DNA from: Mytilus edulis
Taxonomy: Eukaryota; Mollusca; Bivalvia; Mytilida; Mytilidae
Direction: 5' to 3'
Assembly (NCBI RefSeq): GCF_963676685.1
Contig: NC_092346.1
Span: 90,182,255 to 90,246,254, forward strand
Length of the DNA: 64,000 nucleotides
Below, one piece after another: positions 1-11,100 of the stretch (the stretch's first letter is position 1; the number at the start of each line of letters is the position of its first letter). Under the pieces are notes generated by a model. That model did no database searches, was not told where the DNA came from, and worked only from the letters and a program-made list of their open reading frames with translations. The translations under genes and the position numbers were made by a program.

Positions 1-511
1 GCCTGTTATCTTTGATGAGTTTCATGCAGTCTCGCGAACCAAATTATAAGCCTGTTATCTTTGATGAGTTTCATGCAGTCCCGCGAACCAAATTATAAGC
101 CTGTTATCTTTGATGAGGTTCATGCAGTCTCGCGAACCAAATTATAAGCCTGTTATCTTTGATGAATTTCATGCAGTCTCGCGAACCAAATTATAAGCCT
201 GTTATCTTTGATGAGATTCATGCAGTCTCGCGAACCAAATTATAAGCTTGTTATCTTTGATGAGTTTCATGCAGTCTCGCGAACCAAATTATAAGCCTTT
301 TATCTTTGATGAGTTTCATGCAGTCTCGCGAACCGAATTATAAGCCTGTTATCTTTGATGAGTTTCATGCAGTCTCGCGAACCAAATCATAAGCCTGTTA
401 TCTTTGATGAGCTTCATGCAGTCTCGCGAACCAAATTATAAGCCTGTTATCTATGATGAGTTTCATGCAGTCTCGCGAACTAAATTATAAGCCTGTTATC
501 TTTGATGAGTT
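1..511. repeat. 49-bp tandem satellite, about 10.4 copies, open at the left edge
   Basis: A 49-bp unit repeats head to tail from base 1; units start at 1, 50, 99 and so on. Copies differ by only a few substitutions and the last decays after about 510. The array starts at the window edge, so it probably continues to the left. The core of the unit (AAATTATAAGCCTGTTATC followed by TTTGATGAG) closely matches the segment just downstream of the hammerhead motif in the 350-bp element (AAATTATAATCCTGGTACC then TTTGATAAC; TCTATGATGAGTTT at 4323-4336). The satellite therefore looks like an amplified tail of that element. The origin is an inference from similarity. Confidence 0.9.
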
Positions 512-1705
512 TTTGTATACCATTACTTAGCTTTCATTGTGTTTTGTTAAGAAGATCAATAAACATTCTGAATTCGCAGTCGGAGATCACTGATTTGTGA
601 TTTGTGTTCAGTACATATAGAAAAGAACCGCTGACATGAAATTGTAACCTAGATATTTTTCTTTTTTCTACAGTTAATATTTACGACCAGTATGCATGAT
701 TTCATTACACACGTATAGCAGCTATAAAAAAAAGTGCACATTCTTCGGTTTCTATATAGTTATATTATCAGGTATATGGCACCGAGGTTATTACCAAATA
801 ATCTTTCTTTTTTTGTGTGTAAATTAAAGATATCGCTATCAATATGTATGTGTTTCATTAAATATATGTTTAAGTTGTAATTCATACGGTTTTGAAAAGA
901 AATATCTTATTCAAATAACCCTGATTTATATCTTCATAGTATTAAGATTTATAAACGTTAAATTTGAACTTAATGTAAAAGTAAATACAATCAAGTGACA
1001 GGCACTTCAGCAGAAAAAATCGTCAAGATCAAACGTGTTTGACGAGTTGACAATCTAATTCTCATGCAACCGAAGACGACAGTTTCAATTTCAAAATAAA
1101 TCTGTCCTGGTGACCAAGTCAAAAGAACATTCAAAAGCCTTGACAATTTAATGTTTTCGGCTATTTATTGGGTAGGTGTATATATGAAAATTTACTCTGT
1201 TTGGGAAAGAGGGGTCTGAATATTGTCTTCTTCAATATTACTATTATGTCATCATATTTTCTACGCAACAAATTAAAATATATCACCATCATCACAAATT
1301 GAAGTGATCAGGATAATTTTATTAACCAGATGATTGTGTATTTCGTTAAAAGGGGGATGTAAATTGAGACTTATCTTAGACTGGTACTGTACATCATATC
1401 GTCTACATGACTTTGAAAAGATCTGTCAATTTTTTAATATAGTTTTAATCAAGTTGTAAAAATCAAATTTTTAAACTTCAGTATTAAATATTTCTCTATG
1501 ATAAGTTTGCCGATCGGAATCAATTAACCCTTTATATATACATGATTATACAGTAAAAAATCATTGATATTAATGATATATGTATATACTGAATTGCAAT
1601 ATTGAAAGTAATATGAACATAAATAAATAAAGGCAACAGTAGTATACCGCTGTTCAAAACTCATAAATCCATGGACAAAAAACAAAATCGGGATAACATA
1701 AACAA
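512..1705. other. AT-rich intergenic stretch, no gene seen
   Basis: Ordinary AT-rich sequence with frequent stops in all frames. I see no repeat family or splice-bounded exon that I can support here. Confidence 0.5.
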
Positions 1706-2460
1706 GAGGCTCTCAAGAGCCTGAATCGCTCACCTTAAATTTTTTGCTTAAATCTTCCATCAATGATTATTTTGGGTTTTCAATTTATATAAATGGTTCT
1801 TCGATTCTTTCATATCTTCTTCAAAAGCAAAAACAAGAGTGGACACACTGAAATGTCTCGTTTGTCTCATGTTCATAATATAATTAATGATGAAAGTATA
1901 AAAAAAACATTGTATACCCCAAGCATTACATTATTGCTGTTTACAGTTTATCTACATCTATAATAATATTCAAGATAATAACCAAAAACAGCACAATTTC
2001 CTTAAAATTACCAATTCAGGGGCTGTCCGATTCATCTAAAAATTTCAGGGCAGATAGATCTTGACCTGATAAACAATTTTACCCTCATGTCAGATTTGCT
2101 CTAAATGCTTTGGTTTTTGAGTTATAAGCTAAAAACTGCATTTTACCCCTATGTTCTATTTTTAGCCATGGCCGCCATCTTGGTTGGTTAGCCTGGTCAC
2201 CAGACACAATTTTTAAACTAGATACCCTAATAATGATTTTGGCCATGTTTGGTTAAATTTGGCCCAGTAGTTTCAGAGGAGAAGATTTTTGTAAAACATA
2301 ACTAAGATTTACGGAAAATGGTTAAAAATTGACTATAAAGGGTCATAACTCCTAAATGGATCAACTGACCATTTCGGTCATGTTGATACTTTTTGGACCT
2401 TTTGGATTATAGCTCTTCATCTTTTATATAAGCTTTGGATTTCAAATATTTTGGCCACGA

Positions 2461-2504
2461 GCATCACTGAAGAGACATGTTTTGTCGAAATGCGCATCTG
2501 GTGC
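2461..2504 (+). ncRNA. Type I hammerhead ribozyme motif, subfamily A, copy 1
   Basis: Stem I pairs GCAUCA (2461-2466) with UGGUGC (2499-2504). The core CUGAAGA is at 2467-2473 with A at the variable position 7. Stem II pairs GACA with UGUC around UGUUU. GAAA is at 2487-2490. Stem III pairs AUG with CAU around a two-base loop. The predicted cleavage site is AUC at 2496-2498, cutting between 2498 and 2499. All invariant core positions are present. Activity is inferred from family knowledge, not shown. Confidence 0.82.
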
Positions 2505-2810
2505 AACAAAATTGGTACCGTTGATTTTATTACTACCACTGGGTCGATGCCTCTGCTGGTGGACTATTAGTCCCCGAGGGTATCACCAGCCCAGTAGCCA
2601 GTACTTCGGTACTGGCATGAAAATACGGATTGTTTGTGTTATTAAAATTTGCTGTTACAAAATATTAGAAATTATTATAAATTAAGGAATGTATCTCCCT
2701 CATGCAAAGCTCTGATTCCTTTCACGAATTTGACTATACTTTTTGGACCTTTTGGATTATAGCTCTTCATCTTTTATATAAGCTTTGGATTTCAAATATT
2801 TTGGCCACGA

Positions 2811-2854
2811 GCATCACTGAAGAGACATGTTTTGTCGAAATGCGCATCTGGTGC
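2811..2854 (+). ncRNA. Type I hammerhead ribozyme motif, subfamily A, copy 2
   Basis: Identical in structure to the copy 350 bp upstream: stem I GCAUCA/UGGUGC, core CUGAAGA, stem II GACA/UGUC, GAAA, short stem III, AUC cleavage site ending at 2848. With its neighbours it delimits two unit-length RNAs. Confidence 0.82.
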
Positions 2855-3160
2855 AACAAAATTGGTACCGTTGATTTTATTACTACCACTGGGTCGATGC
2901 CTCTGCTGGTGGACTATTAGTCCCCGAGGGTATCACCAGCCCAGTAGCCAGTACTTCGGTACTGGCATGAAAATACGAATTGTTTGTGTTATTAAAATTT
3001 GCTGTTACAAAATATTAGAAATTATTATAAATTAAGGAATGTATCTCCCTCATGCAAAGCGCTGATTCCTTTCACGAATTTGACTATACTTTTTGGACCT
3101 TTTGGATTATAGCTCTTCATCTTTTATATAAGCTTTGGATTTCAAATATTTTGGCCACGA

Positions 3161-3204
3161 GCATCACTGAAGAGACATGTTTTGTCGAAATGCGCATCTG
3201 GTGC
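3161..3204 (+). ncRNA. Type I hammerhead ribozyme motif, subfamily A, copy 3
   Basis: Third intact copy in the same array, with predicted cleavage after 3198. The element ends about 30 bp downstream, so this copy defines the 3' end of the second full unit. Confidence 0.82.
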
Positions 3205-3984
3205 AACAAAATTGGTACCGTTGATTTTATTGACTTATTTGTAAATCTTAATTTGCTGAACATTTTTGCTGTTTTTAGTTTATCTCTATCTATAATAATA
3301 TTCATGATAATAACCAAAAACAGCAAAATTTCCTTAAAATTACCAATTCAGGGGCAGCAACCTAACAACGGGTTGTCCGATTCATCTGAAAATTTCAGGA
3401 CAGATAGATCTTGACCTGATTAACAATTTTACCCTGTCAGATTTGCTCTAAATGCTTTGGTTTTTGAGTTATAAGCTAAAAACTGCATTTTACCCCTATG
3501 TTCTATTTTTAGCCATGGCGGCCATGTAGTTTGATGAAATGGGAATTAAAACACAAACTTTATTCTAGATACCCTAGGAATCAATCAGATGAAGTTTGAT
3601 TTGAATTGGTTCAGTAGTTTCAGAGGAGAAGATCTTTGAAATAGTTTACGACGACGACGGACAGACGACGACGGACAGACGACGACGGACGCCAAGTGAT
3701 GGCAAAAGCTCACATTTCCTTTTAGGAAAGGTGAGCTAAAAAAGTATACTTACTTTTGTCAGACATAGAAGAAAAAATGTTTGCAATAGACGATAAACTT
3801 TTATTTATAGTTTGAAGTTTTAAAAGATAACATAGAACGTGGTACGCAGTTTCGTCGTTTGTAACAAAGAAATGTTTTGAACATAGACATTTGTAATTAT
3901 TTATACAGAATCGAAGCTACGCTTCATAGTAGGTAAGACAAATCACTGTTGAATAAAAATACATATAGTTTATTTTTCCGGCAT

Positions 3985-4335
3985 TTGATGTCTTATCTGC
4001 TGGTGGAGTTTTAATTCCCCGATGGTATCACAAGCCCAGTAGTCAACACCTATGTGCTGACATGAATTATCATTGATATGGTCATTTCTATAAATTCAAC
4101 TGTTTACAAAAAATTAGAATATTTGAAATACTAAGGCCTTTCTAGCTCAGGAATCGATTACCTTAGCTGTATTTGGCAAAACTATTAGGAATTTTGGTCA
4201 TCAATGCACTTCAACTTCGTACTTTATTTGGCCTTTTTAACTTTTTTGGATTCGAGCGTCACTGATGAGTCTTTTGTAGACGAAACGCGCGTCTGGCGTA
4301 TATACTAAATTTAGTCCTGGTATCTATGATGAGTT
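3985..4335 (+). mobile_element. Single-unit retrozyme-like element, subfamily B
   Basis: One unit of the family, beginning near the conserved structured segment (CTGCTGGTGGA, then the hairpin at 4042-4061 whose loop is no longer UUCG) and ending in the tail after the hammerhead motif (AAATTTAGTCCTGGTATC). With a single ribozyme it could not release a unit-length RNA by itself. The tail reads TATGATGAGTTT, very close to the 49-bp satellite at 1-511. Confidence 0.7.
4256..4299 (+). ncRNA. Type I hammerhead ribozyme motif, subfamily B, intact
   Basis: Stem I GCGUCA (4256-4261) pairs with UGGCGU (4294-4299). The core CUGAUGA is at 4262-4268, stem II is GUCU/AGAC around UUUGU, GAAA is at 4282-4285, stem III is ACG/CGU around CG, and the cleavage triplet GUC ends at 4293. 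It is a canonical NUH site with a canonical core and a very short stem III, as reported for many animal hammerheads. Confidence 0.85.
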
Positions 4336-4339
4336 TATT

Positions 4340-6090
4340 TATATGGTAGTCTCCCTATCATTCTTTAGAACTAAATCCTGTTAAATAACTGGAAGATAAT
4401 TATTTAAAGCTATAAGTTTGCATTAAAACATAATACTATGTAGAAGATAACAACATTCCGGTGCATATGAAGTATATTTTTCCCCAGTGAATACGATGTT
4501 CCACAAGTTGATTGACTGTTTTTATAGTTTTGGTTTCATAGCTTCTAGACGATTCAGAGCTAGATTTGTTGTATATACACCTTACTTTGTTGGAAACTAG
4601 GCTGCCTTCTGGATGTTTTAAGTTGTCGCAGTTTTAAGTCGTTTGGTTGCTAATTCCTTGAAGTTTGCCAAACTTATTGTTTTTTCTCATTTATTTTTCA
4701 ACATTCCCATTTTTATTCAGTTGTTATCCTGAAATATTTGCGACTGGAAATAAAACAATCATCAATCATTTGTTCATATTTCTGCGTTGATTATCACGTG
4801 ATATGAATTAAAAAGATGGAAAATGTATGCAATGATGAATTTAATTGATTGGTTGGTGGCATATACTCCCCATCAAATATAATTCCCCACGAATAAAGAA
4901 ATTTGATATTATTGTGCTTGTTGCAAATTAGCCTATAGTTTGAAATGGGAATTTGCTTTCATAATAAATTGAAATGTAAAAAATGTTTGAACTAGATTTC
5001 GAAGATATTTGAACAAAATACAAAACAATAAACTTCATTATATAAAACGTGATTCCAGTAATAATCAAACGACTATAATAAGTAACACATTTGTTATTTA
5101 AGAATATTCGGAGACACACTCATTCACATTCGGAGAGTTACGTTTTTATTTCATCGTTAAAACATTCGTAATATAAGTTCTTCATCTATTTATGTATACT
5201 TACCACCGGGGGTCTTTTCTTTGTAATGATAACTATATATATATATATATAATATAATCGAATGTTTAGGTTTCTGGAAATAAAATAAATTTCGTCTATA
5301 GCATGGAGAGTTGTAATTTCAAATTCTTTTTAAAACTAATATACACATTATTTGAACCGTAACATAATTCTATTAAAAGAAAATATTGGCTTTACATGAG
5401 TTGTTCAAGTTAATGATGTTCTTTCTTTTTTTCCGTATAATCCTTAATGTCCTATTTCTCGTTTCAAAGTGTACAGCCAGGACGATTTTCCTACCAAATC
5501 TCTATGTTAACATATTTAAAAATTACATTGAAATAATACATGAATTTTAAAACGCTGATAGTGGTAACAATGTATTTTCCAATACAAGAAAATTAAACCG
5601 TCTGTACGGTATGTGATTTTTGCTGTCGCAATTTATAGGCCCCTTAAGTGTACCCTTGGTTTTAATCATTGGTAAATTCATCATGAATAGTTTAGTGGTC
5701 TCAAACTTCTTTCTAACGCCAAATTCTGAGGTGATTCAACTATATGCCTTCAATAATTTAAATCAAATATTTATTTATATATTTTTTTAAAGTAGGACTA
5801 TATTCTCCTAACTTTATTTTCACCATGGCTCTTAATAAAATCAATCTTTAATTTAATTCATTAGTAGCGTATCTCCATGTGTGCACTTTGAGATTTAACA
5901 AATATAACGTCGAGTTTCTAAACAGATGAATTATACATCAGTAAAGTTGGAAGATAGATAAAACAGAAATTTAGACATATTTTTGCAAATTTAACCATTT
6001 ATAAAAAAAACTATGAAAAGAAGTAATTCTCAAGTAAAACCAAATTCTGTGAAAAGCAAAGCTATTGATTGTTCTTAATGAAGTTATCAG
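4340..6090. other. AT-rich intergenic stretch with a short (TA)n run
   Basis: No gene supported. A TA dinucleotide run lies at about 5232-5251. The small open frame at 4928-5119 on the minus strand has no recognisable features and I do not call it a gene. Confidence 0.5.
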
Positions 6091-6091
6091 A

Positions 6092-6352
6092 AATTCGGTG
6101 TTGACATGCATATCAATTATATGGTCATTTTTATAAATTTCCTGTTACAAAACTTTACATTTTTCGAAAAACTAAGGATATTCTTATCCCAGGAATAGAT
6201 CACCTTAGCCGTATTTGGCGCAACTTTTTGGCACTTTGTACTTGTTTGGCTTTATAACTATTATGATCTGAGCGTCACTGATGAGTCTTGTGTAGTCGAA
6301 ACGCGCGTCTGGCGTAATAAATTATAATCCTGGTACCTTTGATAACTATAAC
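6092..6352 (+). mobile_element. 5'-truncated retrozyme-like element, subfamily B
   Basis: Similarity to the 350-bp family starts inside the UUCG-hairpin region (TTCGGTGTTGACATG at about 6097) and runs through the conserved body to the hammerhead motif and tail ending TTTGATAACT. The 5' third of a unit is missing. Confidence 0.72.
6272..6315 (+). ncRNA. Hammerhead ribozyme motif, subfamily B, one stem II mismatch
   Basis: Stem I GCGUCA/UGGCGU, core CUGAUGA (6278-6284), GAAA (6298-6301), stem III ACG/CGU and GUC site ending at 6309 are all intact. Stem II reads GUCU...AGUC, which puts U opposite U at the second pair, so activity may be reduced. Confidence 0.78.
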
Positions 6353-6424
6353 TTCATGTTAGAGATTTTCTTCAAAGGAAAATTTAGAAAGGGTCGATTA
6401 AACCTGGTTTTACAGTGCGCTAAA

Positions 6425-6442
6425 CCTCTCTCTCTCTCTTGC
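6425..6442. repeat. (CT)n microsatellite
   Basis: A short uninterrupted run of CT dinucleotides about 70 bases after the end of the preceding element. Confidence 0.7.
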
Positions 6443-7508
6443 ATAACCTTTATTTCAAGTTCCATGCAGCCAATTATATAACATGAATGTAATGTTCACA
6501 TTAACTTAATGTTTAAACTAAAGTGGTATATCATTACTTAAAATATACTCGTGGACAGTTACCTTGATTTATATATTGATAGCATAAAGATTTATAACGT
6601 TTAAATTTAATCAAAATGTCAATACGATTAGCTTTCAATGGATGGTACTTAACCCATAAAGAAGTGGTTCGTCGTACATACCGGTCGATGGAAGATACGT
6701 CACAGACAAACAACTTCGAATATTCTATTCTTTTCTGAATACTTTTAAAATATCTCAAACGTCCAAATTGATGTGAATAAAATGAGATAGGTTATACGTT
6801 GATGAGGCTGCAAACTCACTATGAAAGATATACAGTCACAACCATGACAGGTTATTATTCACTGTGTTAAGCTCTTAATTTTCCCATTTCTATGTCGAGT
6901 TTAGAGAAAAGAACATATTACGAAGTCAGACTAGTATTCATGGGAGATCTTTCGTCAAGAAAGATATGACGTCAGTACTGACGATGCCAGAGCAAAGAAC
7001 AATTGACGAAGTCAGACCAGTATTCAGAAGAGATCTACGTTTCACATATTTAATATCTAACTGTGACCTAGCTAAACAAAGAGTACATAAAAGCATACAA
7101 AGTTAAGAAAATGTAGCTAACGATATCAAGGAAACAAAGCACATACATATACAAAAAATAGACAATACCGTCTTTTAAGAATTCTTACAGAGAGGCAAAA
7201 GATACCAAATGGATATTTATACTCATTATTCGAAAACAAACTGACAGTGTCATGTTAAAAAGTGAAACGATCAAAAGGGTTCGTGTTGCTCAGTCTTTTA
7301 ATTAGTTCACTATGTTGTGTTTTGTTTACTTTTGTTTTTCTGGTGTTTTTTTTTTCTTTTTTGGCGTTGACAGTTCATTTTTGACTTTTGAGTTTGAATG
7401 ACCCTCTGGTATTTTTTGCCTCTCTTTTTCAAATACACAACAATATGGTGATACAGTTAAAAAAAAAAAAGTAAAAATTAAAAACCAATTCTCCAGAGAA
7501 CAATTGAA

Positions 7509-8176
7509 GGTCTTTCCACCTGTATAATAAGAATGAAATTTAAAAAAGCGATGTTAGAAAATGTCACTCCGTGTTGATGTAATGTGGTAAATCAAACTTT
7601 GGAATAACGATAACAAGCAAAGATGAAATGAAAATCAATTACAAAAGAACGATAACAAGCAAAGTTCAAAATTTATTACATGACCCTGACCTTTGACCTT
7701 TGACCTTGACATCAATTTCCTTCAAATGGACCAAGGACTTCCTATGAAAAGATTGTCGGCCTCTACGACTTATAACGTATGAATTTATACAACTAATCGC
7801 CTACCTTAAATTTTCAAAGGGAAATAACTCCCATAAGATGTCTTCCGATCACTCAAGTCAAAGTAAACCATATCATTCTTAAGTGTAGACGAACAATTTG
7901 ATGAAAACAGTTTGCTAAAATCTTTTACGGTTTTAGAGATATAGCGATAACAAGAAAAGGGGGACGCAGGGAGATAACTCCTATAAGAATAAGTGGTCGG
8001 TCACACATGGTGAGTTTTGAAACCCCCATTACTGTACAACATCATTGGCCAAAAATCCATTCGATATGTTGTAAGACAAAAAAAGCATCTCAGACGGCAG
8101 AAGAAAAAAAAAGAAAAAAAGAAATAAATAATCAGAAGAAAAACAAAAGGTCTTTCCACGAAAAGTGGAAAGACCT
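7509..8176. mobile_element. Non-autonomous element with AGGTCTTTCCAC inverted ends
   Basis: AGGTCTTTCCAC at about 7509 is matched by its reverse complement GTGGAAAGACCT ending at about 8176. A second left-end copy sits at about 8149-8160, so the right end folds into an 11-bp perfect hairpin with a GAAAA loop. The body contains two related blocks (AAATAACTCCCATAAG and AGATAACTCCTATAAG) and a run of TGACCTT-type repeats at about 7681-7715. The open frame at 8007-8261 lies inside this A-rich body and is not a convincing gene. The superfamily is not assigned. Confidence 0.5.
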
Positions 8177-8179
8177 AAT

Positions 8180-11100
8180 GAAACAGAATGCATATATCAG
8201 AAAAGTAAAAGAAAAAAATCCAGTCTACATGAAAATAATTGATGATTTCGATGATCTGTAAAATTGAATATCAGTAATAACTACTTTTAATTATATTTTT
8301 AATTAAATGTTAAGAATATACATTAAATATTTATTCGTTGGTGATACGTTTCCTGATTGTAGTCCATCAGATTCGACCTAGGATTAACACATACCTGACT
8401 ACACCAAACACAAAGGCACTGATATATACCATCGAACGTATCCAATTTAAATGTTTAAAGTTATGCGAACATGATATAAAAAAAAAAGTAAACTTTAATT
8501 TAACTGACAATATTCGTACTTAACGGTCGTCTTGTAAGGTTGTAGACTTTAACCTATAAATATGGATGTTTAACGAACTTCTTTCATTTGTAAGAAAGGA
8601 ACAACTGCTTTCGGTGCAAAGAAATAATTATATTGATATCCGTCAAGTGTCTGGACTTTAACAAAGAAATCAACGTAGCTACACTTTTGGTAAGACAATA
8701 TTTTTGTTATTTATTTTTCATAATTTGTATTAACATGAAATTTTAGTAATCTTGACTATTCATATTACCTTTATGATTGAAATCTTTTTTGTATTTCATT
8801 AATTATACTTTCGTATTTTTTTAAAATAAATAATGAAAATTACGGAAGAATATAATTTATCATTACGTAATAGTAATTACTATATTTCTCACAAAAAAAG
8901 CTTATATAGATGTGCAAGAGAAAAACATCTTTGCATTATCATTTTATTTTTAATGTTGTCTGCTTAGCAGTCAACAACTGTAAAGTCTTGGCAAAGATAT
9001 TAGGGTGTGTTGTTCAGTCGAGCAGTTTTTCCATACTGCTTCTTAAAAGTTTTGGGTATTGTTTTATTCTGGACACAAAAATGCAATATCATGGTTAGCT
9101 TAAAGACAAATTCCATAAAAAAAACCCTATAAATTGCTGTACGATTTTAAAAGTTCATTTAATGGGTGAGATACTGATACGGATTGTATAAAATTGCCTA
9201 GTGTTGATTTGAAATTAGTCCATAAATTTAAAATATTATTTAACAACTCTAGGTAAAATACTGATGCGCTTAAATATTTCTCTTAAATATTTATTTTAAA
9301 GACGTAAGGGTGATCACTCGCTGCTTTACAGCACTCATTTCGAGTCTTATGTCAGAACTTTATTGTGAAATCAACCAATTTCAAACAGCATTTCGCGTGA
9401 GGTGCTGAATCATCACGTGACAATCTCCGTGACTGGTGAAGATAAATCAAAGAAGCAATGAAGGTCAATAAATCGGAACATACTTACATGTTCAACCAAA
9501 ATTAGCATATTACATTCGTTATACAATAGTTAATCCTCTTATCCTTGAAATACGACAAACTATTTTGTTAAAAGGTCGAGCATAACATGTCTTATTTCAG
9601 TCGATTATCTATGCATTGTTTATATGAAGTGTTCTACTGCTCAAGTGAGACTTTGTTTATTTACTTTTATATGTTTGAACAAATTCAGATTACTCTTCAA
9701 GTTACGAAACAATGAATCAAACGAAACAGACGTCCTTAATAAAACTTCAAGCTGGATAATTAATGAACTAGACTGTTTTTATCTAGAACATTCAATATAA
9801 AAACCTCACGTTGTGGGTAGACTGTGCCTATATAAAACGTTTAAAAAACACACGATGTGACCATAGACCGTTTCTACAACAAATAAAAAGACATGAGTAT
9901 GCCTTTTAATCTTGATATAGTTATGTCGCAATGATCGTCCTATCATTACCGGTAGGTCATAAATATTTTATAAGCATTGTTTTCAATTTTAGCAGTTTAG
10001 TTAAATTTTCGTTTCGATTGGTAATTTATTTCAAATAGTACTGCCCTCAACCTTCATATAGTTGTTTACGTATTCTATGTCATGATATACATGACTAAAA
10101 GATGCAAGGATGTTCCTGAAATATTTATTTTTTTACGAAATTATTGAAATTATGGGAGAGAGTTGTATGAGTTATTAGAGATAAACTTGAACTTTGAATC
10201 TGGTTTTTTTCACTGGAATACAAGTGTACAGTGCAACTTCTAGAATACTTTGTATTTACGGAATCTCAACTCTCAATGTAACAAGGTCATCGTTTTTGTT
10301 TAATTTCTACTTCTCAAATGGGTTGAAACTCACAAACATCAGCTTGGTATTTCATGTGTTGATCCATGGTTCATGAGATTTGTATGTACATATGCACAGT
10401 ACGTATATAACGCAGACAATTAAAGACTTAACGTTCAATGACTTCAATAATGTTCAATGTCATTAACTTAGTATAACAAAAGTTCAAAGAAGTCTATCTT
10501 TTCAATCTTTTCAGTGTTGCTTTTCATAAGGTGTAATATACTGTATCAGTCTTTTAAAATATTCAAGGGTCAAAAAGAAGACCGTATACTTAAACCGTGC
10601 CAAAAGTCTGATCACAATCAGATACGAAAAGAAACAACAAATATGATGATAACATTTAATTCATTTTGAAGATTTGTTTTTATAATGAAAAATAATATTA
10701 AGATACGAATTGTTTTGAATGGCTCATTATAATTTTAAATCAATAACGTGACTGACCGAGTGTATGTTTATCCTAAGACATGTCTATGTTGACATTGATC
10801 ATACAGCATATCAAATCATAAGTACTGTGGCTTTTTTACGTAAATTTTGTGAACATTTTTTATTTTACATGTATTGATATATATTTGATATTGCTATTCT
10901 TTTTAAACATTACATGCCATGTTAACTTTACAATCTGAAAATGAGAAAACGGAAAAAAAATCAGACTTATCATGGTCCTTTTTGCAATTTTAGCTAAAAT
11001 AGATCTACAGAGTGTCCTTTGCTCATTTCTATCAAGTGCCTGTGTTAGTTTTCACTACTTTTTACTTTTAATATTTAAAAAAAAAACATGAGATTAACGA

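Larger units (their letters stand above)
2387..3229 (+). mobile_element. Tandem retrozyme-like element, 2.4 units of 350 bp, with TTGA target duplication
   Basis: The unit period is exactly 350 bp (for example identical segments at 2461, 2811 and 3161). The insert interrupts the surrounding repeat: TTGA at 2383-2386 and TTGA at 3230-3233 flank it, and the host repeat reads through if insert plus one TTGA is removed. Each unit carries a type I hammerhead motif, so transcription across the array would give 350-nt RNAs (2499-2848 and 2849-3198). Each full unit also has a GGACU/AGUCC hairpin (2561-2573, 2911-2923) and an 8-bp hairpin with a UUCG loop (2597-2616, 2947-2966). No protein is encoded, which fits the non-autonomous retrozyme class known from plants and metazoans. 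Which partner supplies reverse transcriptase is unknown. Confidence 0.8.
1706..3737 (+). repeat. Interspersed repeat (Helitron-like end), split by a retrozyme insertion
   Basis: The repeat opens with a palindrome (AGGCTCTCAAGAGCCT, about 1706-1722) and CGCTCACCTT. It closes with a hairpin made of GCTCAC and GTGAGC around TTTCC-TTTTA-GGAAA (about 3708-3735), followed by TAAAA. Just before the end is a short tandem run of a GACGACGGACA unit (3648-3690). A segment at about 1930-2200 recurs at about 3257-3535 with high similarity, so the family carries an internal duplication. Fragments recur at about 29480-29620 and 32540-32640. A 3' hairpin followed by CTAA is compatible with a non-autonomous Helitron/Helentron, but that class is a guess. 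No protein is encoded. Confidence 0.6.

Noticed and set aside
2482-3414. Repeated open frames of 67 to 120 codons at 2482, 2702, 2832 and 3052
   Set aside because: They lie inside the retrozyme-like tandem units, repeat with the 350-bp period, and the longest runs out into the surrounding repeat. No protein family features.
4262-4300. Alternative hammerhead fold with a CGC/GCG stem III and 7-base loop
   Set aside because: That register places the cleavage site at GUA and leaves stem I unpaired. The 3-bp stem III register gives GUC and a 6-bp stem I, and its pairs covary, so it is preferred.
6968-6984. CGTCAGTACTGACG palindrome as an operator-like site
   Set aside because: Single short palindrome in AT-rich non-coding sequence with no partner or gene context.
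8007-8261. 84-codon Lys-rich frame
   Set aside because: Lies within an interspersed element, including its terminal hairpin; composition reflects A runs.
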